64,000 nt of DNA from the NCBI RefSeq assembly GCF_010183535.1, contig NC_071330.1, positions 6,243,717 to 6,307,716 on the forward strand, in the 5' to 3' direction. The position numbers were made by a program, and so were the translations under genes. Source of the stretch: Caenorhabditis remanei. Taxonomy: Eukaryota; Nematoda; Chromadorea; Rhabditida; Rhabditidae. This document shows, piece by piece, positions 1-10,000 of this stretch. The notes under the pieces were generated by a model that was given only the letters and a program-made list of their open reading frames with translations, was not told where the DNA came from and made no database searches. How positions within the stretch are numbered: the stretch's first letter is position 1; every line of letters starts with the position of its first letter.

Positions 1-824
1 AACAGGCGCCCGTCATGACTGCCAAACGTTCTCGATGGGAAATTCAGAGACAACGACGACGTTTTTTCACATAAAATAAAGGTATTTTTGATTCTCTATA
101 AAAGAAAATAAGCGTAGTTATTTAGGGCGAAACATCGTCAAGTGTGCTCATAATCGGGATCGAACGCCTGTCTCCCCCCAAAGGACTTGTTACACTATTC
201 AACGAAATTCAACAAGCTAAAGAAGAAATCTATGTGAGTAACTATCGGCCTTCGAGCAAATTTTACCTATTTTATTTCAGATTTGGTGAACAATCTTCAC
301 CAAAAAAGGATTCTTTCGAACGAAAATCAAAACACCGATTACACAATTTTACACTTGGAACGAGGCGATGAGAAGCGAAAGGAAACAAGTCAAATGGAGT
401 CAAAAGCCAAGAATATTTTAATTTCTATTTTTCTTCTTTCTTCCTGTTTAATTGTATTTTTGTTTTTTCTTATAATAAACAATAATTATTCAACCATGTG
501 TTCCGAAACTACCGGGGAAAGGGGCCTATTGGGAAAGTGCGCCGGGTGAAAGTTGGTCCGGTGGCGGCTAAACGTTGGTCCGTCGGCTGCTGAACGTTGG
601 TCCGTCGGCGGCTCGCAACTTCAACCACCGTATGTTCGCCGTTGGGCAACTTGCGCGCCGCCGCCGGTCCGTTTTTGGGACTTAGCGGTTTACCTGTGCA
701 TGCGGGCACATTCGAAAGTCAATGACCACGTGAATGAAGAGAGACCAGCCGGCTACACCGCCGAAGGCGGGGGAGACAGGCTGGTATTATATATTTTCCC
801 TATCAGAGATGTTTTCTGACTCAC
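1..824. other. Left-edge intronic/intergenic DNA with GC-rich repeats
   Basis: On the minus strand this is the start of the intron that follows exon 3 of the ABCA-type gene; no further exon of that gene is visible. On the plus strand AATAAA at 75-80 could be a poly(A) signal of a gene lying to the left. Two plus-strand ORFs (144-371 and 283-549, the second with a hydrophobic stretch) cannot be joined in frame through the GT-AG pair between them, so I do not call a gene. From about 510 to 780 the DNA is far richer in G+C than its surroundings and contains three adjacent 22-23 bp units, each beginning GTTGGTCCG (about 551, 574 and 596). Confidence 0.5.
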
Positions 825-1323
825 GCATATTCACAATCTCCGAGCTTCTTTTTAGCGTCATCAACTGACATTTTCATTCCGGTGACATTTACGAATTGAC
901 CATGGTCGTACTGCATATAGATGTCATCATTACCTTTTCTGAAAAACGAAAACTGTTTCAATGATTTCCAGTGTGTTTATCACCTAAAATAGATTTTCGT
1001 TGACAACTCTTTCATTCCACAACTTTCTGGTGCTTTGTAAAAGATTTGAGATTCGAGAGAATACTTTGACAGTACCTCCGAAATGTCCTTCATGTCACTG
1101 GTCCCCTTTTTCATTTGCTCGGCAATCTAAATTAAGAATAACAACCGTTTAGATATAATATTGATTCAGTGGATTTTCCTCATTTTAAACTTACCTGTGT
1201 CATCATGCCATTCACACAGAAGAGAATAAAAACAGGAAGTAAGAGTTCGAAGAGAGTCCATACTTTGCTCCGAGTCGCCAGAATTGCATCTTTTTTCAAT
1301 AGAGCAATTAATTTTACCAGCAT
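825..1323 (-). CDS. ABCA-type ABC transporter, N-terminal exons (partial)
   Basis: Three exons join in frame: 1323-1195, 1126-984 and 938-825 (386 nt, open at the 3' end). The first exon encodes a start followed by a basic stretch with KKDAILATRSK, then FELLLPVFILFCVNG, the first transmembrane segment typical of ABCA transporters (a short cytoplasmic lysine-rich N-terminus, then a Trp-Thr-Leu-Phe-Glu-Leu helix entry). Exons 2 and 3 encode the beginning of the large extracellular loop, with a possible N-glycosylation site (NVT). Possible spliced-leader acceptors lie just upstream of the ATG. ABCA proteins are about 1600-2200 residues and move lipids across membranes; ATPase domains would lie beyond the window. 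CED-7 is a chromosome III member of this class in C. elegans, but I cannot tell which family member this is. Truncation by the GC-rich insertion is possible, since introns here are normally short. Confidence 0.7.
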
Positions 1324-1677
1324 TTTGATTCAATTGAAGTTGTTTCTCCAAACTGAACACCTGTGGTTGTTCAGATGACCTGACCGATAAGCCTACTGCT
1401 CTCCGGCACCAATTAAAGTGAGGAAATTACATGACCCGGTCAAGAATAGAAGTGGTAAAAAGACCCACGTGAATTGTTTTTTTTAAATCTTGATAATACC
1501 AGACGGATAAAAAATCAGTGTCCAAAGTTATTGAAATTTGTCCATATCACTCAGCCTAATTTTGCACAAATATAATAAATATGAGCTATTCAGCTATTCT
1601 TTGAATATTGAACAGAAAAAATTCAAAAGAAGTTTGATTTATTAAAATAGAACAAACGAGTAGAAGTACATATTAGT
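1324..1677. other. Intergenic spacer
   Basis: Upstream region of the ABCA-type gene and downstream region of the first array gene. I see nothing else in it. Confidence 0.5.
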
Positions 1678-2191
1678 TCAAGAAGTACCTGAAGAAGTCT
1701 TCTTTCCCTTCTTCTTCTTCTTTTTTCCTTTAGTTCCAGTTGTTCCAGATGTTCCAGATGTTCCAGACGTTCCAGACGATCCACTAGTTGTTCCACTCTC
1801 CATATCAAACCCTCCACCAGCTCCACCGGGACCAATTTGAGCAGCAGCTTCTTTCTTTTTCTTATTTCTTAAATAGAAAAATACACCTCCGGCAGAACTG
1901 CAAACAAGAAACACGATAATGATAGCAATGACAACGTAAGCGTAGGACGGCGAAATTTCAGTTGTAGTTGGTGGTGGACCAGTTGTTGCAGGAGGAAGTG
2001 TCGTACCAGGTGGAGGTGCAGTTGTTGATGGTGCAACTGTAGTTGTTGGAGGTGGAGGAGGAGGAAACAACAATTTGACGAATGGTCTAACGATGGGCTT
2101 CACGATAGTATTTGTGACGAAGTCCACCTAGGATAGAATAATCGATTTCCATGAGAAACTACGGTATCAAACTTACAAGGAATCCAAACAT
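1678..2191 (-). CDS. Array gene A: Pro/Thr-rich single-pass membrane protein
   Basis: Exons 2191-2177 and 2127-1678 give 154 residues. The order is: a hydrophobic, weakly basic N-terminus (1-26), a proline run then Thr/Pro-rich segment (27-65), one transmembrane helix (about 68-91), a basic stop-transfer RNKKKK, a Gly-rich linker, SGTSGTSGTSGT repeats, and a KGKKKKKKGKK tail ending in SSGTS. There is no classical cleavable signal peptide, so topology is open; the basic flank argues for a cytoplasmic C-terminus. The intron after codon 5 is 49 bases. It is one of four tandem paralogues on this strand; its last 60-70 bases are almost identical to those of array gene D. I do not recognise the family. 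The Thr/Pro segment is mucin-like and could be O-glycosylated (inference). Confidence 0.8.
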
Positions 2192-2228
2192 GATGATGCA
2201 GTTTAACTCTCTCCACTGAAAGCGAGGC

Positions 2229-2235
2229 TTATATA
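2229..2235 (-). promoter_or_regulatory. TATA box of array gene A
   Basis: TATATAA on the minus strand, about 40 bases upstream of the start codon. All four array genes have a TATA element at a similar place. Confidence 0.6.
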
Positions 2236-3155
2236 ATGTTCCACAGGATGCTCTGGTCTCATTTGGTCAAGAGGTCAAGCTGAGGCTGGTCAAAGTATGA
2301 GATGGTCATTGTGCTGAGGTCAGCATTGATTTGGAAAAGTTCCTGAACTTGAAACAGTCAAGAAAATTGTGTTATGATGGCAGGCACTTTGTTCTCTAAG
2401 GTTCCACCCAGCCATCGGTATAAACACTGATTATTAAGGAAACTGGCCATAAAGACATTAGTTTCCGTATGTGGCTTCTGTGGATTGAACTTTATTCTTG
2501 GAGAACAATTTGCACTCACAAACACGCAAGCTGACGGAGTATGATTTTTTCTCATTCAGAAAAGAATACTAAAAACCCAAAACTTCGGACATCATTTTAC
2601 TTTGCCTATTTACTGATTTTGTAGGTCTGAAAAACAGAACACAATCTGCATGTAGCTCACGATTCCATCCAACGATGACGAAACGTTTAGAATTTTAAAT
2701 TGTATTCCAGAATATCTCAAATTAACTATTTCAAATCAGCTCAAGGCAAAATGTTTACTTTTCTTGCTGAACGGAAATATTCCATTAGAAAACTTCGTAG
2801 CAGTCAATCAAAAAATTTAATGGAAAACTATTCTGTCACAATTTTTGATATGAAGCCGTTTTGGATCACCGTTTGCATGTTATAAGAGATATGAAAAGTT
2901 GTGGATCAGAAAACTTTCAAATCCTGATTATGAGTTTTCTTATATCAACTGCAGGTGTTCACAATAAGGTAATGGGGATAAAACCAAAAACTTTAACAGG
3001 GCTGTTACGCTGTTTCGGTAATGATCTACAAGCGTCTTTTTGTTACACACTTTACTGTTTTCTATTAAGACTTCGTTAACTTCCAAAACTTTATTGAGCA
3101 CAAGTATAATTGTCAAAAAAAGTAACAAGTATAAAAATCAAAAGTGTTCGCTGAA
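2236..3155. other. Intergenic spacer between array genes A and B
   Basis: AT-rich DNA with only short, uncoordinated ORFs on both strands. No RNA gene or repeat recognised. Confidence 0.5.
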
Positions 3156-3854
3156 TTAACCAGTGCTTCCACTTTCTGCAGTTCTCTTCTCCTTCTTTTC
3201 TTTTTTCTTCTTATTCTTACTCTTCTTCTTCTTCCCTTTTCCCTTTGTTCCAGTCGCTGTTCCAGAAGTCCCAGAAGTTCCGCTTCCGTTAGTTTCAGAT
3301 CCAGCCTCAACGTCTGCTGGTGCTTGTAGAGCTGCCTCCATTGCAGCTACAGAAGCCGCCTTCTTCTTTCTGCTTCTGATGACGAAAAATGCTGTAGTCG
3401 CACTAATCAAAACAAGAATTAAAACAACCACTAGAAATATGGCAATATCAGTTCCATCGATATCCGTACTTGTTATTTCTGTTGTAGTCATCGGAGGATC
3501 TGTCTTCGAAGTTCCCGATGCGCCGTTAGAATTCGAATTTCCAGAATTTCCAGAATTTGAATTCTTCTCAGTGGTTGTAGTAGTCAATTCAGTTGTAGTG
3601 GGAGGAAGAGTCGTTTTAGGAGGTGGTGGAGGAGAACCAAATAAGGCTCCTCCAACTACGTTTAATCCTGTAGTGACAACGCTACTTACACTTCGGACAA
3701 CTGTTTTGAAAGCACTAATCTGAAATAGAAAAGTGAAACATTAAAAAAGCTAAATTTTTAAGGATTACAATCTTAAAATTGTTCTAAGAGGATCATCTAC
3801 TAAAACCCTTTCTTAGCTATCTTTTTTTGTCTTGATACTTACGAAGAATGCCAT
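3156..3854 (-). CDS. Array gene B: Pro/Thr-rich single-pass membrane protein
   Basis: Exons 3854-3843 and 3719-3156 give 191 residues. The start MAFF is separated from the rest by a 123-base intron at the same place as in array genes A and D. The architecture is the same as the others: hydrophobic N-terminal segment, PPPPP then Thr-rich stretch, an extra Asn/Ser/Gly-rich insert (about 57-75) that the paralogues lack, a transmembrane helix (about 94-117), RSRKKK stop-transfer, Ala-rich and acidic linker, GSGTSGTSGT repeats, and a lysine-rich tail. It is the most diverged of the four and the longest. Function is unknown. The antisense strand carries a long valine-rich ORF that is only a shadow. 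Confidence 0.8.
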
Positions 3855-3896
3855 TGAAGTTGTAGCTGTAGTTGATTTTGAGTTCACATCCCTCCT

Positions 3897-3904
3897 CTTT
3901 TATA
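3897..3904 (-). promoter_or_regulatory. TATA box of array gene B
   Basis: TATAAAAG on the minus strand, 43 bases upstream of the start codon. Confidence 0.65.
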
Positions 3905-4162
3905 CTTTTAATTATTCCTGTTCTGGTAACACGGGGCAGTAGATTAGAGGCATAATAGGCTAATCAAAGGTTTCTTGGACTATCAATTTTTTTACAAACG
4001 TGTAACAAAGAAAGTAAGTTTTTAAAAATAGTTTTGACTAAATCCCGAAATTTTTTGAATGGATTAAGTTGTAACATTTTTTCAAATACCCAGGTGGGCA
4101 GACATATTTATTTATAAAATGTTGGAAGAAGTGAAAAACGAGTAATATTAGAAAGTGGATAA

Positions 4163-4672
4163 TTAGACGCCGGACGTCGAAGAAGCGCCAGTCTTCTTTC
4201 CTTTCTTTCCTTTCTTCTTCTTTCCACCTTTTGTTTTGGTTTTTGTAGTGGTCCCAGTTGTTCCAGTTGTTCCAGATGTTCCAGAAGTTCCAGAAGTTCC
4301 ACTTGTTCCACCAGTCGTTGATCCATTCTCGGCATCAAATGATCCACCACCTGGTGTAGATCCAGCCAACGCAGCAGCTGCTGCCTTCCTCTTTCTCCAA
4401 CGAATGAGGAAGAATACTCCAACACAACTGGCCACGAGAAAGAGCACGACAACGACCAAGAAGATGGCAACTTTCGAATCCGAAACATCCGTAGTAGTAA
4501 GCACAGTTGTAGTCGGAGGAGACGTTGGAGGTGCAGTTGTCAATGGAGTCGTCAAAGGAGTTGTAGTTGGTGGCGGCGGAGGCGGTGGCGGAGGTGGCGG
4601 AGGTGGGGGATTGACAAATTCGTCAATAGCCCTTACAGTACTTTTGACCGCCGACACAACCCAGCCAAACAT
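4163..4672 (-). CDS. Array gene C: polyproline single-pass membrane protein, intronless
   Basis: A single open frame of 170 codons (169 residues). It starts MFGWVVSAVK, aligning with MFGFL plus VDFV of array gene A, but without the intron that A, B and D carry there. A run of 14 prolines (about 22-35) is followed by a Thr/Pro segment, a transmembrane helix (about 67-90), RWRKRK, an Ala/Gly linker, SGTSGTSGTSGTTGTTGT repeats and a GGKKKKGKKGKK tail. The polyproline run is encoded by a GGC/GGA-type triplet tract on the plus strand (about 4570-4610), a likely site of length polymorphism. Family and role are unknown. Confidence 0.8.
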   Translation of the reverse strand: MFGWVVSAVKSTVRAIDEFVNPPPPPPPPPPPPPPTTTPLTTPLTTAPPTSPPTTTVLTTTDVSDSKVAIFLVVVVLFLVASCVGVFFLIRWRKRKAAAAALAGSTPGGGSFDAENGSTTGGTSGTSGTSGTSGTTGTTGTTTKTKTKGGKKKKGKKGKKTGASSTSGV

Positions 4673-4732
4673 AATTGAATAGAGTGAAGAGTGTTGTGTA
4701 CACTACTGAAGCTTTCCTTCTATTATCCTCTT

Positions 4733-4740
4733 CTTTTATA
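4733..4740 (-). promoter_or_regulatory. TATA box of array gene C
   Basis: TATAAAAG on the minus strand, about 61 bases upstream of the start codon. Confidence 0.65.
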
Positions 4741-5889
4741 TTGCCCAGTTGGCCCATGGACTGGTGACTGAAGTCAAGAGATCAGGGCAAGGTTAGGCTG
4801 ATCAGAGCTTCTTACGGTCATCTCGGATTGAGTTTTTCTGATAGTTCACGTGAATTATCAATCCCTACGGATTTTTTTGTAATTTACACGTGTTTTCGTT
4901 CGACTTTTTCACTTTACCTCACAATATACAGAAACAAAATAATTAAATATAGGTTAATTCGTAATAACCTAGAAATTTTATAAAACCAGAACAAATTACA
5001 GAGATGGTCATTTTTATTATTTGTTTTTAAAAGAAGAAAAACAACTCCTATCATTTCTCACCAAATCAAAAGTGACTATTTTTGTTCTAAAAACGTCAGA
5101 TCTCGGCCTCTTTTAAGAAATCGATTTAAAAAATAACTTTGTTTTTAAAAAATAACTTTGCACGAACTACAGTCCAGAACTGAAAAACATTAAACAAATA
5201 ATAAGAGACTTGTTTAAAAAAAAACATATCCGGACCATAATTAGATTCTGACCATAAATCTTCCTACAACAATTAGCACTAATTTGAGAAGATGTTGGAA
5301 CTTCCTCACTTTTAATCCTTTCTTATGTGAGCAGTGGCAACACCAAAAGACTTTGCAGTTAAAATATAGGATTTCTTCTCCAGATTTTCAATTTTTTCCA
5401 AAGGGTGGACCACGACCATAACATTTTGTAGTACGGAGATAACAATCTGTTGTACCCTAAAAGTATATACTCCATGAGCATATGAGAAATGACCTGGCAG
5501 TGAAATGTGTGAAAAATGAAACAAGTGTCCGTCATTTCAGAAAGATATGTAACATTGTTTAAACAAACAAGATTTGGAATGCTGATTCTTTTTGGAAGTA
5601 TCAATGTCTCGCCAAAGGCTCTGCAGGTTACGGTAGAGCGAAGCTGTGTGTATTTGCTGCTTTCTTATTAATTAGAAATACAATAACGCCCCGTTTACAC
5701 CCTAAACGTTCGGAGAGTTGGAAACTTTACTAATCTCTTTTTAGACAGTATATTTTTCACGTTTGTTCCCCCATTCCTCCCGTTTCGAGTCTGTCAACCC
5801 CGCAACCATGTCTCAAGTCTAAACTGTAAATTAACAAAATTTATTCACTATTCAAGAACAATTAACAAGTATCGATGCAAATAATCAGT
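4741..5889. other. Intergenic spacer between array genes C and D
   Basis: A direct duplication of a unit containing AAAAAATAACTTTG lies near 5128-5160. On the minus strand about 5310-5640 holds fragments of frame with coding-like composition (ending AKSFGVATAHIRKD), but they do not assemble into a gene; decayed coding sequence is possible. Nothing else is recognised. Confidence 0.4.
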
Positions 5890-6450
5890 TCAATTAGTTG
5901 ATGGCGAAGAAGTACCTGAAGAAGTCTTCTTTCCCTTCTTCTTTTTCTTTTTTCCTTTAGTTCCAGTTGTTCCAGTTGTTCCTCGTGTTCCACTTGTCCC
6001 AGATGTTCCAGAAGTTCCAGTTGTTCCTGACGTTGATCCACTCTCCGCATCAAACGATCCAACTTGCATTGGCGTTCCATTTGCTGCTACTGTCTGCTTA
6101 TTTTTTCTTGAGCGAATGAAGAAGAATATTCCACAACCACTGGCCACGATAATGAGCACAAGTATAACCAGAATAATAATGACAGTCGAATCATTCATAT
6201 CGGTAGTAGTTGGAAGAGTTGTAGTTGGCGGAAGTGTTGAAGGCGCTTTAGTCAATGGAGTCGTCAATGTGGTTGTCGACGCTTCGGTTGTAGTTGTAAC
6301 AGGTGGAGGTGGGCTCGAGAAAATTGAACCGATTCCGTTTGCAACTGTCACAGCGACATTGTAGAAAGGCCTCACAATAGCTTTGAAGATACCCCACTGA
6401 AAATTGGAAGAATTTATTGATTGAAGTTCTCAGAGGAAACTTACCACCAT
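5890..6450 (-). CDS. Array gene D: Pro/Thr-rich single-pass membrane protein
   Basis: Exons 6450-6445 (two codons) and 6396-5890 give 170 residues. Hydrophobic N-terminus with IVRPFYN, like the IVRPFVK of array gene A; short PPPP run; Thr/Pro-rich segment (about 31-68); transmembrane helix (about 73-96); RSRK stop-transfer; acidic linker ESGST; SGTSGTSGTRGTTGTTGT repeats; and a KGKKKKKKGKK tail. The splice after only two codons is unusual, but it restores the same N-terminal register as the paralogues. The 3' coding end is nearly identical in DNA to that of array gene A, suggesting recent duplication or gene conversion. Function unknown. Confidence 0.8.
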
Positions 6451-6491
6451 GACAACCTTCTTTTCTTCTAACTTTCTTGAGTTTTTCTCAT

Positions 6492-6499
6492 CTTTTATA
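6492..6499 (-). promoter_or_regulatory. TATA box of array gene D
   Basis: TATAAAAG on the minus strand, 42 bases upstream of the start codon. Confidence 0.65.
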
Positions 6500-7028
6500 G
6501 CCGGTAAAAAGAATACAACCCGGTTAGCATAAGTAATGTCAGGCTGGTCAGTTCATATGTTGTCCATGTCAAATAATATAAATGTGAATCAAGTTGGTTT
6601 TGAATAGAGAAATGTAATTTCTGAGGGTAGGAACATTTAGGTAAAAAATATTTGGTGCTTGCTTTGTGATAAGATTATAAATAGAAATTTATTTTGAGAA
6701 CAGAGAGACAATAAATTAATAAATAGAATTCTGTAAAACACATACGAAACATTGAAAGACAATAGAATATATTCCAGATGGAATTACACTTGATTCCGTT
6801 AGGAAAAGAAGAAAAAAGAGGATTATAGGGACAAAGAAAGAGAAAAAGAAGTGTTTTGTGGCAAAGGGGACGAATTGAATAGGGGAAAACGGGGGGTGTA
6901 ATCGACAGTTGACTTTGTCGATGATTTGAGCGTTGAATCTTCAGAACATGAAATAAATTAAGAGCTAGTAAAAAAATAAAGAGCGCAGAGACGTTTCATT
7001 GCACGCTTCAGCTCGTCAGATGACGGCT
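6500..7028. other. Spacer and 3' untranslated region of the cysteine-rich gene
   Basis: A minus-strand AATAAA at 6693-6688 is the best poly(A) signal for the long form of the cysteine-rich gene, implying a 3' UTR of about 340 bases. The rest is the upstream region of array gene D. Confidence 0.5.
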
Positions 7029-10000
7029 TCACACGCTGACGCTCTGGATGCTTGACTTGTCGTCGGAGGCGTCGATCACTGGGTCGTCGTTCATTTGGAA
7101 AGCTGAAATTCAGAGTTATTGATATAATTGAGAAGAAGCATGAAGCGTGAAGACTAGAGACTCTATATCTGGGTTCAGGTCGTGAAAGACTAGAACTAGA
7201 GGTCAATATGTCTAGATGAGGAGAAAAGAAGCTGATTCAAGAAGGAATGAATTCTATGAGAACATGCAAGAAACCAGGGGAAAGAGAGCTCTTTCAAACA
7301 GGAGAGTTATTTCCATGCGACACTTCTTCTTACACTTTCGTCTAACGCATGCGATTCCTTGCGTGTAGGCGATTGGAGAACACTGGCAGACTCCTGCGTG
7401 ACACATCGACAACCCGTCGTTATGTCCGACGCACTCGCCGTCAAGTTGACAACGGGCGCCGATGGGTCGCGGCGCTATAAGAGAGAAAGATATAGAATCG
7501 AGTGAGGGGGAGATGTGTGATTTGCGTGATGATTAGGTCACGACTTACACATCGACGAGGATCCGAATCGGTTATTGTTGTTGTTGTTGTGAATGTTGAA
7601 GCCACCATTGTTGTTGTTCATATTGTTGATGTTGTTTCCAGGGAAAGATGGGAACGAGGTTTGTGGTTGACCTGGTGGACAACACAAATTCAACGAAGAC
7701 ACGCATTCAAACCCGGTTCCACATGATCCGTTTGGGAAGCATCCGGAGACTGCGGTGTCACCGGATGGGCATTTACCTGTAAGTGGGTGAGATGAGAGAG
7801 ATTCAGAGGGGAAATGGAGACATGCAGAGTACTTTGTAAGAGGCCGGCTGGTTTGTTCGATGATGGAGAGCAGCATTGTCCGTTCTGACATTCGAGCCCG
7901 ATTCCGCAAAGACCGTTCATGCACGGACCGGATGAAAGAGATCCATCAGAGCATGAGGAGGATGAGGATGGTCCGCCGAAGCGAGCTGAAGAAGAAGAGG
8001 TGGAAAGAGGAACAAGAACACGAAGAAAGAGAGATAATGAGGGAAATCAAAAAGAGTGAAGGAATGTCACAGCACGCAGGAGGATTCATATGAATGAGAG
8101 CATACTTACGAGGCATGTAGCTGTGAAGTGGACGTCCGTAGTGTGGCACTTGAGCCATTTGTCGAGAACTACCGATACGAAGACGGCTGAAAGTGGTAGT
8201 GGAACAGCAAATTCCAGCATTTGTGAAGCAAGTGTATCCAGTTGGGCACGTTCCGGCGTCGGTTGTGGTGGTGCATTCTCCGATTTGATTGGCGGCGGCG
8301 CAGAGTCCGGTGGCTGAAATATGATCATTTTGGTTCATGTTCTTCTCAGAGAATACTTACTGCACTGAAGATCAATACAGGTTCCTGGATTGACTCCGTT
8401 GGTGATGAGTGGACTGTTTGGAATGTAGACAACAACGTATCCTGGTGGGCAGAGTCCATCAATAGCTGGTCCGACTTGGCATGATTCAAGTTCATAAGTG
8501 ACGACTGGGCAGCAGTTAACATTGTTGGAATCGCAGGCGTATCCAGCTGGGCATCCTCCGTTGAATCCAGTTCCGGTACATGGGCCAATAGAAATTTCAT
8601 CGGTACAAGTGACAGTGGATGGGCAGCAGACTCCGTTGGTGAGGGTGTATCCGGTGACACAGACTCCGTTGACAGCTTGAAGACCAGTTGATCCATCAGT
8701 ACAGGTGGCAGAGCAGCAAAGGTTTCCTTGGACGGTATATCCAGTTGGGCAGAGACCGTTGATGGTTGGGCCGAGAACTTCTCCTCCGTTTGGACAACTG
8801 TTGATTGGACAGCAGATGTTTCCAGTGGTGCAAGTGTATCCAGATCCACAGTAGTATGAGACTTGAACTCCTCCGCATCCATCTCCGGTACAGGATGGAA
8901 TACAGGCTCCGACGGCGTCAGATCCATCAAGACATTTGACAGTGGTAGAGGTTCCAGCACAGCAGAGTCCGTTGGAGCAGGTATATCCAGTTCCGCATTG
9001 TCCGTTGACACATCCTCCGGCAGCTTGGGTTCCATCAGGGCAAACTGAAATGAAGTGAGAATGAGGTATGACGTTTCTGTCTGTACTTACCGAATGGGTT
9101 GGTGGTGGTGGTCTGTGGGCAACAGACGTTGTTACTGCAGGTGTATCCACTGGCGCATCTTCCAGACATACAGGCTCCGACGGCGTTTCCTCCAGATGGG
9201 CAGGTGTCTGGAAAAATGGTTTTAGGAAGAGATCCCTCAAGATACGATGACTTACAAACTGAGATTCTTGGAGCAGAGTTGTAAGATGGGCAACATTGGT
9301 TCTGAATGCAACTGTATCCAGTGGCACAATATCCGGAACTGCATCCTCCGACAGAGTATCCACCTCCTGGGCAAGAGTTTTGTGCTGAAAGAAAATATAA
9401 GATAATTAGAGGTTCAGAATTGAGAAAACTTACGGATGGTGATGATTTGTGGAGCGTTTTGGCATCCGACGCAGTTGCTAGATCCTCCGGTCACTGAAAT
9501 ATTGGAACATGAATCATGATACAAGAGAGAAAGTCAGGAAAGGTTAGGAGGAAATAAAAGTGCAAAGTGATTACTGCATCCACATGAATAAGAGGAAAAT
9601 CGGGTCGAGGGCTCTTCAGTGATTTCTGAATTCATGTGATTCTCTGATTCCTCGTGCTTCTGCTTCCTTCTTTTCGTCTTTCTTTTCTTTGGATTTTTAG
9701 GATCGGTAAGTGGGAGTAAAAGCGGGCAGCAGAGGTTAATAGCAGTGTCACAATGCAATCCAGCAGGGCATTCTGATCCAACAGAACAAATCAATGAAGA
9801 TTGGAATCCACCAGCACAGGAAACTGTAAATGATATCTGAAAGGTGCAAGTGTTATCAAGAGAAGATCGGCTCACCACCGTCGCCTTGAGCTCTAATGAG
9901 CACTTCATCCAGTTTGGAGAGGTGCTCGGGGAACCCGTATCCGGGCGGTCCAATTGGAAAATCATTCTGAAGAAGGGGATCGGAGGAAAGATGTTCCTTC

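Noticed and set aside
120..175. tRNA-like T-loop (GTTCGATCCC on the minus strand)
   Set aside because: No matching T-stem, anticodon arm or acceptor stem around it.
144..549. Plus-strand two-exon gene with a hydrophobic segment at the left edge
   Set aside because: The obvious GT-AG pair joins the two frames out of phase and gives an immediate stop; the second ORF runs into the GC-rich repeat.
3163..3723. Long valine-rich plus-strand ORF (and similar at 4236-4682)
   Set aside because: Exact antisense shadow of array genes B and C; low-complexity Thr/Pro codons read as Val/Gly on the other strand.
5312..5640. Minus-strand coding-like fragments
   Set aside because: Two frames of plausible composition, but no consistent start, donor or phase; at most a decayed pseudogene.
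8346..9035. Long out-of-frame ORF of 229 codons overlapping the cysteine-rich exon
   Set aside because: Same-strand shadow of the real frame; lacks the cysteine spacing and splice compatibility.
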